From Desulfobulbaceae bacterium UBA5628 (GTDB taxonomy: Bacteria > Desulfobacterota > Desulfobulbia > Desulfobulbales > Desulfurivibrionaceae), in the NCBI GenBank assembly GCA_002421565.1, contig DIKC01000055.1, positions 1 through 15,868 of the forward strand: 15,868 nt of DNA, in the 5' to 3' direction. This document shows positions 1-7,092 of the stretch, piece after piece. Below the pieces are notes generated by a model. The model did no database searches, was not told the DNA's origin, and saw only the letters and a program-made list of their open reading frames with translations. Within the stretch, counting starts at the first letter, position 1; each line of letters starts with the position of its first letter. The translations under genes were made by a program, and so were the position numbers.

Positions 1-9
1 CCACAGATT

Positions 10-84
10 TTGCTGAGGAACCGAAAAAATGAACGGGCAAGGGATGGCTGAAGGTGGTATAAAGATTAAGATTTTCCTCAGCAA
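10..84. promoter_or_regulatory. 11-bp perfect inverted repeat upstream of HDOD gene, candidate operator
   Basis: The half-sites TTGCTGAGGAA (10-20) and TTCCTCAGCAA (74-84) are exact reverse complements separated by 53 nt. Centre-to-centre distance is 64 bp, close to six helical turns, so both halves would face the same side of the DNA. A TATAAA at 58-63 lies between them and could be a -10 element, although no good -35 is visible 16-18 bp upstream. The repeat could bind a dimeric regulator that loops DNA, or could pair in a leader RNA. The regulatory role is inference; the symmetry is seen directly. Confidence 0.4.
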
Positions 85-110
85 TCGTAATATGTGGTGG
101 ATACGCCAGG

Positions 111-1067
111 ATGCCGGAAGTGGATGAGGACAAAAAACATACCCTGCTGAAACTCTTCAGGGTAAGCTCGATGCAGGATCTGCCCGCCATGTCGGGGCAC
201 GTCCAGGAGCTGATCAGCCTGCTCGGCAACAGCCAGGCCACGGCCAAGGATCTGGCCCACGCCATTCTCAAGGATTACGGGCTGACCACCAAGGTTTTAC
301 AGGTGGTGAACTCAGCTTATTACCAGCGCAACGTGCCGGTGGCCACCATCTCCCGGGCGGTGACCGTGGTCGGTTATACCACCCTCCGGGAACTCGCGGT
401 GACCATCGCTCTGTTCGATGAGTTCACACGGGCCGGCAACAACTCCGCCACCGCCCTGGCCCAGTTGACCAAGAACTTCATCAGCGCCACCCAGGCCCGG
501 CTGCTGGTCAAGGGGAAAAAAATCCGCTCGGTGCTGCCGGAGGAGGCGTTTCTCGGCGCCCTTTTCCATCAACTGGGCAAGGTAGTGACCATGGTTTATC
601 TGCCGGCGATGTATCAAGCGGTGGAAAAGGAAGTTGCCAAAGGGTTCTCCGAGGAGCGGGCCGCCCGCGGCATCCTCCAGAATCTCACTTTTGCCGATAT
701 CGGGCAGCAGTTGGCCCATAATTGGAATTTTTCCGAACAACTCATTGACTGCATGCTCGCGGAACCGCCCCGGCCGCGCAGCGCCGCCGATAAACGGGCC
801 ATGCTCCAGAATCTGGCGGTTTTCAACAACCGCCTCACCGAGGCGGTAACCGGCGGCAACCGGCTGGACGTGGAGGAGCTGCTTTATACCTTCGGCGGCA
901 TCTTGGGCATTGACCAGGAAGAGGCCATGGCCCTGGTGGAGCAGAGCATCAGCCAGGCCGAGGAGATGTCCGATCCGATCCGGCGGGGGCTGGCCGGCCT
1001 CAGGGTCAGGGAGCACTTGATCACCGTGACCAAACAGCCGGATGGAAACTGGCAACGGATCAGTTGA
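111..1067 (+). CDS. HDOD-domain protein (non-catalytic HD-GYP relative)
   Basis: A 318-residue soluble protein that looks like a single HDOD domain. The HDOD hallmark region is at residues 25-72 (LPAM..., then a segment ending VVNSAYY at 66-72), followed by the helix pair around ALFHQLGK (150-157) and FADIGQQLAHNWNF (194-207). In true HD phosphohydrolases an HD pair sits where this protein has H153-Q154, so the metal site is degraded, as is usual for HDOD. Family members act as signalling or scaffold proteins rather than enzymes; the partner here is unknown. The next gene starts 12 nt downstream with its ribosome site overlapping this stop, so the two are probably co-translated. The start at 111 has no strong Shine-Dalgarno (GGTGG at 96-100 is the nearest candidate), and a stop at 60-62 excludes longer in-frame forms with usual start codons. 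M21 (171) is an alternative start. Confidence 0.85.
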   Translation: MPEVDEDKKHTLLKLFRVSSMQDLPAMSGHVQELISLLGNSQATAKDLAHAILKDYGLTTKVLQVVNSAYYQRNVPVATISRAVTVVGYTTLRELAVTIALFDEFTRAGNNSATALAQLTKNFISATQARLLVKGKKIRSVLPEEAFLGALFHQLGKVVTMVYLPAMYQAVEKEVAKGFSEERAARGILQNLTFADIGQQLAHNWNFSEQLIDCMLAEPPRPRSAADKRAMLQNLAVFNNRLTEAVTGGNRLDVEELLYTFGGILGIDQEEAMALVEQSISQAEEMSDPIRRGLAGLRVREHLITVTKQPDGNWQRIS

Positions 1068-1079
1068 GGAGGAATCGAG

Positions 1080-1457
1080 ATGGAAAGTAAAGATTTTCTA
1101 ACGGCCCGCAAGCGGTTGCAAAAAACCCAGAAAGAAATGGGCGAACTGCTCGGCTCATCGATCAAGGCGGTCCACAGCTACGAACAGGGCTGGCGCTCGA
1201 TTCCGCCCCACGTGGAACGGCAGGTCTATTTCCTCCTCTCCCGCCAGCGCGACCTCCACGAAAATCCGCCCCAGGCCTGCTGGACCGTAAAAAAATGCCC
1301 GCCGTCGCGCAAGAAAAAATGCCCGGCCTGGGAATTCCGGGCCGGCAAGATGTGCTGGTTCATCAACGGCACCATCTGCGAATGCCAGGCCCGCAAAAAC
1401 TGGAAGGAAAAAATGGCGATCTGCAAGCAATGCGAAGTCCTGGCCCCCCTGCTGTAA
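1080..1457 (+). CDS. small HTH protein with cysteine-rich two-CW domain
   Basis: A 125-residue protein in two parts. Residues 1-55 look like an XRE/Cro-type helix-turn-helix (a KTQKEMGELLG helix, then a recognition-type segment around SSIKAVHSYEQG). Residues about 66-121 carry eight cysteines, arranged as CW....C, C, CW.....C.C and C..C, matching what is called a two-CW domain. Such spacing suggests binding of Zn or an Fe-S cluster, but no metal can be assigned from sequence. A strong Shine-Dalgarno (GAGGAGG, 1066-1072) overlaps the stop of the HDOD gene and fixes the ATG at 1080. metX begins 27 nt after the stop. A DNA-binding head plus a thiol-rich tail suggests a redox- or metal-sensing regulator, possibly of the downstream sulfur genes; this is inference. 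The HTH could also be a protein-interaction module. Confidence 0.8.
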   Translation: MESKDFLTARKRLQKTQKEMGELLGSSIKAVHSYEQGWRSIPPHVERQVYFLLSRQRDLHENPPQACWTVKKCPPSRKKKCPAWEFRAGKMCWFINGTICECQARKNWKEKMAICKQCEVLAPLL

Positions 1458-1484
1458 ACCGCCCCTGACGAGCAACCATCCCGG

Positions 1485-2657
1485 ATGAGCGAATATACCG
1501 ACCGCGATGCCGCCGGAGTTTCCGTCGGCATCGTCAGCAAACAATTCTTCACCTTTGCCCGGCCGCCGGAGGAAATCGTCCTCGAAAGCGGCGCCCGCCT
1601 GGGGCCGGTCACGGTGGCCTACGAGACCTACGGCCAACTCTCGCCCCAACGGGATAACGTGGTGGTGCTGCTCCACGCCCTTTCCGGCGACTGCCATGTG
1701 GCGGGCTACCACAGCCAGCACGACCTCAAGCCGGGCTGGTGGGAGTCCATGGTCGGGCCTGGCAAGGGGATCGACACCGACAAATACTTCGTGGTCTGCT
1801 CCAGTATTCTCGGCAGTTGCGGCGGCACCACCGGCCCCTGCGAGAATAACCCCGCCAGCGGCCGCCCCTATGGCCTTGATTTTCCGGTGGTGACGGTGGG
1901 CGACATGGTCATGGTTCAGCAGGCCCTGCTCGAACACCTGGGGATCACACGGGTGCTGGCGGTGATCGGCGGCTCCCTGGGCGGAATGCAGGCCCTGGAA
2001 TGGAGCGTCCGCTATCCCGACCGGGTCGCCTCGGTGGTGGCGCTGGCTACCACCATGCGCCATTCCGCCCTGGCCATCGCCTTTAACGAAATCGCCCGCC
2101 AGGCGATCATGGCCGATCCCAATTGGCGGCAAGGCCATTACTACGGCGGCCCCAAGCCCGATACCGGCCTGGCGGTGGCCCGGATGATCGGTCATGTCAC
2201 CTATCTCTCCGACGAGGCGATGCGCCGCAAATTCGGCCGCCGCCTCCAGGAGAAAAAGGATTTTTCCTTCCAGTTTGCCACCGATTTTCAGGTGGAAAGC
2301 TATCTCCGTCACCAGGGGGATAAATTCGTGGCCCGCTTTGACGCCAATTCCTTCCTCTACGTAACCAAGGCGGCCGATTATTTCGATCTCGAACGGCGCG
2401 GCGGGGCCGCCTCGGCGGTGGAGAGCCTGGCCGCGGCCCAGGCCCGCTTCCTGGTGGTCTCCTTTTCCTCGGACTGGCTCTATCCCACCTACCAGTCCAA
2501 GGAACTGGTCCGCGCCTTGAAGAAGAACAGCCTGGACGTGAGTTTTTGCGAAATCAAGGCCGACTGCGGCCACGACGCCTTTCTCATCCCCAACGAGCGA
2601 TTGAGCCGCCTGATCGCCAACTTCCTGGAACGGGTACAACGTGAAATCAGCGCCTGA
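1485..2657 (+). CDS. metX: homoserine O-acetyltransferase (MetX, alpha/beta hydrolase)
   Basis: A 390-residue cytosolic enzyme that acylates the hydroxyl of L-homoserine, the activating step towards homocysteine and methionine. It has the full MetX pattern: HALSG (64-68), a long GGTTGP segment (113-118), the nucleophile elbow GGSLGGMQA with S164, the acid D330 in SSDWLYP, and H363 in CGHDAFL. Length is normal for the family. Some enzymes annotated MetX use succinyl-CoA, and I cannot tell donor choice with certainty from these residues. There is no strong Shine-Dalgarno before the ATG. The gene ends inside or immediately before metW, its usual partner, and cysK follows. The 27-nt space upstream is too short for a SAM riboswitch, so control must come from the head of the operon. 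Confidence 0.96.
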   Translation: MSEYTDRDAAGVSVGIVSKQFFTFARPPEEIVLESGARLGPVTVAYETYGQLSPQRDNVVVLLHALSGDCHVAGYHSQHDLKPGWWESMVGPGKGIDTDKYFVVCSSILGSCGGTTGPCENNPASGRPYGLDFPVVTVGDMVMVQQALLEHLGITRVLAVIGGSLGGMQALEWSVRYPDRVASVVALATTMRHSALAIAFNEIARQAIMADPNWRQGHYYGGPKPDTGLAVARMIGHVTYLSDEAMRRKFGRRLQEKKDFSFQFATDFQVESYLRHQGDKFVARFDANSFLYVTKAADYFDLERRGGAASAVESLAAAQARFLVVSFSSDWLYPTYQSKELVRALKKNSLDVSFCEIKADCGHDAFLIPNERLSRLIANFLERVQREISA

Positions 2658-2661
2658 GCAC

Positions 2662-3291
2662 ATGCGATACGATCTCTCGATCATCGCCTCCTGGATCGAA
2701 CCGGGCAGCAAGGTGCTGGATCTGGGTTGCGGCGAAGGCGACTTGCTGCACTTCCTGGAGCAGACCAAAGGGGTGGACGGCACCGGCATCGAAAAGGTAG
2801 AGGCCAAGGTAATGCGCTGCATCGAACGGGGCCTGACCGTGCTCCAAGGCGACATCATCGAAGAGGTCCAGGATTACCCGGAAAACGCCTTTGATTACGT
2901 GATCGTCAGCCAGACCCTGCAACAGGTTTACGCCCCGGCCCAGCTTCTTTCCCTGCTCCTCACCGTGGGCCGGCGGGTGGTGGTCAGTTTCCCCAACTTC
3001 GGCCACTGGAAAAACCGCCTCCAGGTACTCTGCTACGGCCGCGCCCCGATTTCGCCGCAACTGCCCTTCGAATGGTACAACACCCCCAATATCCGGGTGG
3101 TCACCATTGCCGATTTCAAGCGATTCATCGGCAAAATGGGCTGGCGGATCGAGCGGGAAACCGCGATCAACACCGATCACCACGAACAGCACGGCAACGT
3201 GGTCCGCTGGCGGCCCAACATGCTTGCGACTTACGGCATTTTTCTGGTCAGCGGCCAAGGACGGCGTTCCGGCGCTAAACAATCATCCTAA
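2662..3291 (+). CDS. metW: methionine biosynthesis protein MetW (SAM-methyltransferase fold)
   Basis: About 209 residues with a class I methyltransferase fold: [12 protein letters not shown] is the SAM-binding motif [12 protein letters not shown] follows as the post-motif strand, and [14 protein letters not shown] is typical of MetW. MetW proteins are encoded next to metX in many proteobacteria and are linked to MetX function rather than to a known methylation target. I chose ATG 2662 because MetW proteins generally begin MR-x-DL, as here (MRYDL). An in-frame GTG at 2641 would add seven residues and overlap metX by 17 bp. Neither start has a strong ribosome site, so the choice is moderate. 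The TAA stop overlaps the cysK Shine-Dalgarno, indicating translational coupling. Confidence 0.92.
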   Translation: MRYDLSIIASWIEPGSKVLDLGCGEGDLLHFLEQTKGVDGTGIEKVEAKVMRCIERGLTVLQGDIIEEVQDYPENAFDYVIVSQTLQQVYAPAQLLSLLLTVGRRVVVSFPNFGHWKNRLQVLCYGRAPISPQLPFEWYNTPNIRVVTIADFKRFIGKMGWRIERETAINTDHHEQHGNVVRWRPNMLATYGIFLVSGQGRRSGAKQSS

Positions 3292-3301
3292 GGAGCAAGA
3301 G

Positions 3302-4234
3302 ATGAATTCCATAACCATTGCCGCCGCTCTCCCCGCCCTGGTGGGCAACACCCCCCTGCTGCGTCTCAACCGACTGGGCCGGGAAAGCGGGGCTGAAATC
3401 TTGGTCAAGCTGGAGTCGCGCAATCCCGGTTTCAGCGTCAAGGATCGGATCGGGCTGGCGATGCTGGAGGCGGGCGAGAGTTCCGGCGAAATCGGGCCGC
3501 AAACCGTGATCATCGAACCGACCAGCGGCAACACCGGCATTGCCCTGGCCCTGCTCTGCGCCGCCAAGGGCTACCGTCTGATCCTGACCATGCCGGAAAC
3601 CATGAGCCTGGAGCGGCGCGCCCTGCTCAAGCATTTCGGGGCCGAACTGGTGCTGACTCCGGGGCCGGAAGGGATGAGCGGCGCCATCCGGCGGGCCAGG
3701 GAATTACGGGAAGAGACCGCCGACAGCTTCATGCCTGACCAGTTCAGCAATCCCGCCAACCCGGAAACCCACCGCCGCACCACGGCCGAGGAAATCTGGC
3801 GGGCCACCAACGGCGAGATCGATATTTTCGTGGCCGGAGTGGGCACCGGCGGCACCATCACCGGAGTGGGCGAGGTCTGCAAAAAACGGCGGCCGGGGCT
3901 GCGGGCGGTGGCGGTGGAACCGGCCGATTCGCCGGTGCTTTCCGGCGGCAAGCCCGGCCCCCACAAAATTCAGGGGATCGGAGCCGGCTTCATCCCCGAA
4001 GTGCTCAACACCGCCATTCTCGATGAAATCATCGCCATCACCAACGAGGAGGCCATCGACACGGCCCGCCGGCTGGCCCGCGAGGAGGGGATTCTCTGCG
4101 GCATCTCCTCCGGGGCCAACGTCCTGGCCGCCCTGCGGCTGGCGGAACGGCCGGAAAACCGGGGCAAAAAAATCGTCACCGTGATCTGCGACACCGGCGA
4201 ACGCTACCTCAGCACCCCTCTGTTCAGCACGTAA
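3302..4234 (+). CDS. cysK: cysteine synthase (O-acetylserine sulfhydrylase, PLP enzyme)
   Basis: A 310-residue cytosolic fold-type II PLP enzyme that makes L-cysteine from O-acetylserine and sulfide. Visible motifs are [11 protein letters not shown] with the PLP lysine K47, the substrate loop TSGNT (74-78), [10 protein letters not shown] (97-106), the phosphate-cup GTGGTITG (181-188) and CGISSGAN (266-273), with S269/S270 near the pyridine nitrogen. The MPETMS-ERR form favours OAS sulfhydrylase over cystathionine beta-synthase, and length fits CysK. ATG 3302 is chosen because AAGGAG (3291-3296) sits at ideal spacing; the same frame is open further upstream into metW but lacks family similarity there. 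The gene follows metX-metW, so cysteine and methionine arms share one transcript. The next gene starts only 10 nt downstream although its function is unrelated. Confidence 0.95.
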   Translation: MNSITIAAALPALVGNTPLLRLNRLGRESGAEILVKLESRNPGFSVKDRIGLAMLEAGESSGEIGPQTVIIEPTSGNTGIALALLCAAKGYRLILTMPETMSLERRALLKHFGAELVLTPGPEGMSGAIRRARELREETADSFMPDQFSNPANPETHRRTTAEEIWRATNGEIDIFVAGVGTGGTITGVGEVCKKRRPGLRAVAVEPADSPVLSGGKPGPHKIQGIGAGFIPEVLNTAILDEIIAITNEEAIDTARRLAREEGILCGISSGANVLAALRLAERPENRGKKIVTVICDTGERYLSTPLFST

Positions 4235-4244
4235 GGCAAACAAC

Positions 4245-5477
4245 ATGTTTCCCCGGATTAACCCGGCGACAATGCCCGATACGGCGCATTATGCGGGACT
4301 TTCTTTGTTAAGCCTGTTCGTGTTTGTCAGTCCGTTTCCACATACCCAGACCATTGGCGAAATCTCTTTTTATGCGGCGTTACTAATTTTCTCCTATCTT
4401 TCCTTACGCCTTGGGGTCAAGATTGAAACCTATGGTGTATGGACCACCCTGCTCATGTTCGGTGGCTGGTGTATTGTTTCTTCTGTTTTCGCCCTTGATC
4501 CTTACGAGAGCTTTGCCGATTTATACTCACATTTCGCTAAATATCTCATCCTCACCGTTATGTTGGCCGTTTTTTTTGCATCACGACAAAGATTAGTATT
4601 GCTAGCTTCGGTCATTATGTATTCTGGAGTAACCTTTGCGCTTACAATTATGGTATATTTTTATGGCGTACTGGATAACGACCTTACAATTAGGATGGGC
4701 CTTCCGCGCTGGTCAACCAACACCATGGGATTTGTCTTTCTTTTTTCCCTTGCCCTTATCTTCCCATTGTTCAGAAATTACAAAGAAAAACTTATAAGGT
4801 ACGGTCTGTTTTGCTCGGCATTTATCTTGATTGTCGCCTCGTTGCTGACGCAATCCAGAGGCACATTTATCGCTCTTGTGACAATGAGTCTAGTTTTTTG
4901 TTATCAATACAGAAAGATACTGGTAATCGCCATGGTTCTATTGATTACCGCCGGTATCCTCACCCCTAACCTGTCCGACCGTTTTGCCAAAAGCAATAAA
5001 CACCGAACCGCCCTCTTCCTTTATACTGTCGAGATAATCAAGGATTTTCCAGTGACCGGGATCGGCTTTGCACGAGACACCTACAGAGATCCCGCCCATA
5101 TCGATTCTGAAATTTACACCGCGAGAATTCCGAAGGAATACAGAGATGCCGGCATGTTTACGTTTCCACACAACATGATACTTGACGTTACCGTAAAAAC
5201 CGGATTGATCGGGACATTTTTATTCTGTGGTTTTTGGGGTATGTTATTTCTGACATCATTCCGCCTGTTACGCCAGACACGGGATCGCTTTATCAAAGAT
5301 TGGACATTAACCCTACTGGCCGCCTCAGTCATGTTTGCGGTAAGAGGAATGTTTGAGCCGACCACCACCCATTTTGTACTTACCATTCTCCATACTATTC
5401 TAGCGATGTTAATAATATTGCTAAATTTACAATCAAGGTCTCATGATAATGATATAAACATCAAGAGCTACGTATGA
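4245..5477 (+). CDS. O-antigen ligase / polymerase-like membrane protein (Wzy_C family)
   Basis: A 410-residue polytopic inner-membrane protein with roughly ten or more hydrophobic segments (for example around 15-30, 40-57, 66-83, 98-112, 117-140, 158-175, 185-201, 206-222, 225-240, 318-340, 356-368, 376-394). The Wzy_C/WaaL signature is present: TQSRG with R205 at a membrane edge, a large periplasmic loop about 241-308 containing TGIGF (271-275), then PHN with H309, the conserved histidine of ligases. Such enzymes transfer glycan from undecaprenyl pyrophosphate to lipid A-core. Sequence alone does not separate ligase from O-antigen polymerase; placement in a core locus favours ligase. An AAGG lies a suitable distance before the ATG, and M10 (4272) is an alternative start. 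A+T-rich (4621-4680 counts 22 G+C of 60). The stop overlaps the next start as ATGA. A T8 run lies at 4570-4577. Confidence 0.85.
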   Translation: MFPRINPATMPDTAHYAGLSLLSLFVFVSPFPHTQTIGEISFYAALLIFSYLSLRLGVKIETYGVWTTLLMFGGWCIVSSVFALDPYESFADLYSHFAKYLILTVMLAVFFASRQRLVLLASVIMYSGVTFALTIMVYFYGVLDNDLTIRMGLPRWSTNTMGFVFLFSLALIFPLFRNYKEKLIRYGLFCSAFILIVASLLTQSRGTFIALVTMSLVFCYQYRKILVIAMVLLITAGILTPNLSDRFAKSNKHRTALFLYTVEIIKDFPVTGIGFARDTYRDPAHIDSEIYTARIPKEYRDAGMFTFPHNMILDVTVKTGLIGTFLFCGFWGMLFLTSFRLLRQTRDRFIKDWTLTLLAASVMFAVRGMFEPTTTHFVLTILHTILAMLIILLNLQSRSHDNDINIKSYV

Positions 5478-6376
5478 ATAAATTAGTTATTTTTTGCAAA
5501 TCATACGCAAAAGATATGTGGCGGGCACGACGCATGGCGGCAAGCGTCCAACGTTACAATGAAGATCATATCCCTCTTTATATCTCCGTACCGGAACAGG
5601 AATTGAGCGAATTCAAATCCTGTTTCGCTGACATCCCATGCCACTTCCTAACCGATCAACAGATTCTGGCGCGTTGCGAAGCGGCCAACGGCGAACGGCC
5701 TTGGCTATTTCCCGGTCATCTTCTCCAGCAACTCATCAAGCTGGAATTCTGGCGGATGGAGCTCTGTGAAAACTATGTCTGGATTGACTCAGACGCCTAT
5801 TTTATCAGGCCATTCAAAATTACTACTTTCCTCCACAACGGAGATGTCCCGTATACCGTTCAACATGATAACCGGGACTTGCTCAATTTCGCCGAACAAA
5901 CTGGCAACCGCAAAATCAAGACCGACTTTGAGGACATGGCCACAAAGTTCAAAGCCCTTTTCGGCCGAACCGGGCCGCTATATTCATTTGCTTCCCCTCC
6001 ACTGATCTGGGGATGCAAGGTGTTACGTAATTTAAATGAGGTATATTTAACCGCGACCAACCAGACTATCTACAAACTGTTGGAAGATTACCCATGCGAG
6101 ATGCATTTATACGGTGAATATTTACATTACTGTCAGGTGATCCCACTGGTTGCCCATAGAGAATTATTCAAGGTGTACCATTATGCGGAGCAGTTCTTCC
6201 TGGGACAGGAGCATGGCGAAGCAGAATTAAACTTGGCCGAACATTATTACGGGGTGATCATGCAATCAAATTGGGCCAAGCTACCCGATCACCCAAGGCC
6301 AACCGACGCGCGGCTAAAACATTTTTTCCGTAAAGCCATGCGCCAAACACGCGATTTATTTTTGCCTCCAGCATGA
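5474..6376 (+). CDS. DUF6492-type putative glycosyltransferase
   Basis: A 300-residue soluble protein with no signal peptide. It starts with a beta-strand (KLVIFCKSY) and a segment of GT-A-like layout. WIDSDAYFI (103-111) holds a D-x-D-like triad (D105, D107) preceded by a strand, as in metal-dependent nucleotide-sugar transferases. PGHLLQQLIKLEFW (80-93) and a late GEYLHYC (214-220) resemble DUF6492 proteins found in polysaccharide loci. The exact sugar and acceptor are unknown. The C-terminus is basic (about 280-293) and could sit against the membrane. The start overlaps the upstream stop as ATGA, and its own stop overlaps the next start in the same way, so ligase, this gene and the kinase behave as one translational unit. 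The family assignment is from remembered motifs; transferase activity is inferred. Confidence 0.7.
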   Translation: MNKLVIFCKSYAKDMWRARRMAASVQRYNEDHIPLYISVPEQELSEFKSCFADIPCHFLTDQQILARCEAANGERPWLFPGHLLQQLIKLEFWRMELCENYVWIDSDAYFIRPFKITTFLHNGDVPYTVQHDNRDLLNFAEQTGNRKIKTDFEDMATKFKALFGRTGPLYSFASPPLIWGCKVLRNLNEVYLTATNQTIYKLLEDYPCEMHLYGEYLHYCQVIPLVAHRELFKVYHYAEQFFLGQEHGEAELNLAEHYYGVIMQSNWAKLPDHPRPTDARLKHFFRKAMRQTRDLFLPPA

Positions 6377-7092
6377 CGTATCTCAAGAAAATATCCATTG
6401 AGCAAGAAATTGACTGGTATCTTTGCCGGGGAGAATCGCGCCTGCTCAATTCAGGCCTGGCTGATAATAGCCTCTTGTACAAGAAGCAAAAATTTGCCCG
6501 TCTTTATCGAGAAGGGGATAAAATTCTCAAGGTATGTTTGGTTCAGTCTTGGCCCAAGGATGCAATCAGAAAATATACAGGAAAATCACAAGCGGAGCGG
6601 GAATCAGCAAGCGCGGTTCTGCTTGCCGACCTTGGAATCAATACACCACGGACTTTCTTTAGCGCATTCTCCATTTCGCCTTGGAGTTGCATAGAATCAC
6701 TGCATGAGATGTCATTCTTAGAACGCTATGAATTTCTAAGCAATCACATAAGCGAACGAGATGACTCCGAAAAGATTATCCGCCTGATCGCCAAAGATTC
6801 GGCAAAGATGATAAACAATATGATATTTCTTAAGGATTTTGGATTAGGAAATGTCATGTATCATCCTAATGGTCATATTTCATGGATAGATAATGATCTA
6901 AAAAAATTCTCTAAAAGTAGCGCATTAACCGCTTTTGCTATCAATCTTTTAAGAGAGAGGGTATTCAATTACACCGACGAAACCGACACCAAGGCTTTCT
7001 GGAAAATACTATCAGAACATTGCCATATCCACAACGAGCTACTTCATGAATTCCTGAGTTATCCTGCCGCGTCAAGATCCCTTGCCGGTTGA
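6373..7092 (+). CDS. putative LPS core kinase (protein-kinase-like fold)
   Basis: A 239-residue soluble protein with kinase-like landmarks. ILKVCL has a likely ATP-binding K53; E76 or E78 in an AERESA helix is the candidate salt-bridge partner. LKDFGLGNVMY gives the catalytic D155 and N160 with the D-x4-N spacing of HRDxxxxN kinases. WIDND provides D173 in the place of the DFG aspartate. Size and short C-lobe fit the Kdo/heptose kinases (KdkA, WaaP, WaaY) and the related InaA group rather than Ser/Thr kinases. The probable job is phosphorylating a core sugar, which strengthens outer-membrane cross-bridging; the substrate is inferred. A+T-rich (6781-6840 has 21 G+C of 60). ATGA overlap with the upstream gene. 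Its last 21 bp run antisense into the end of the opposing glycosyltransferase gene. Confidence 0.75.
   Translation: MTYLKKISIEQEIDWYLCRGESRLLNSGLADNSLLYKKQKFARLYREGDKILKVCLVQSWPKDAIRKYTGKSQAERESASAVLLADLGINTPRTFFSAFSISPWSCIESLHEMSFLERYEFLSNHISERDDSEKIIRLIAKDSAKMINNMIFLKDFGLGNVMYHPNGHISWIDNDLKKFSKSSALTAFAINLLRERVFNYTDETDTKAFWKILSEHCHIHNELLHEFLSYPAASRSLAG

Noticed and set aside
29..127. Short 32-codon frame starting before the HDOD gene
   Set aside because: It overlaps the HDOD start, has no ribosome site and no recognisable content.
1458..1484. Possible SAM riboswitch ahead of metX
   Set aside because: Only 27 nt lie between the genes, far too short for any known SAM aptamer.
1155..2858. Long open frame of 567 codons on the minus strand
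   Set aside because: It lies opposite metX and its neighbours; the translation is rich in Gly/His/Ala repeats typical of antisense frames in G+C-rich genes and matches no family.
3107..3301. Upstream extension of the cysK frame
   Set aside because: It overlaps metW, shows no CysK similarity, and a strong AAGGAG precedes the ATG at 3302.
4207..4214. Partial copy of the upstream half-site (CCTCAGCA) at the end of cysK
   Set aside because: Eight-base match inside coding sequence with no partner; chance is enough to explain it.
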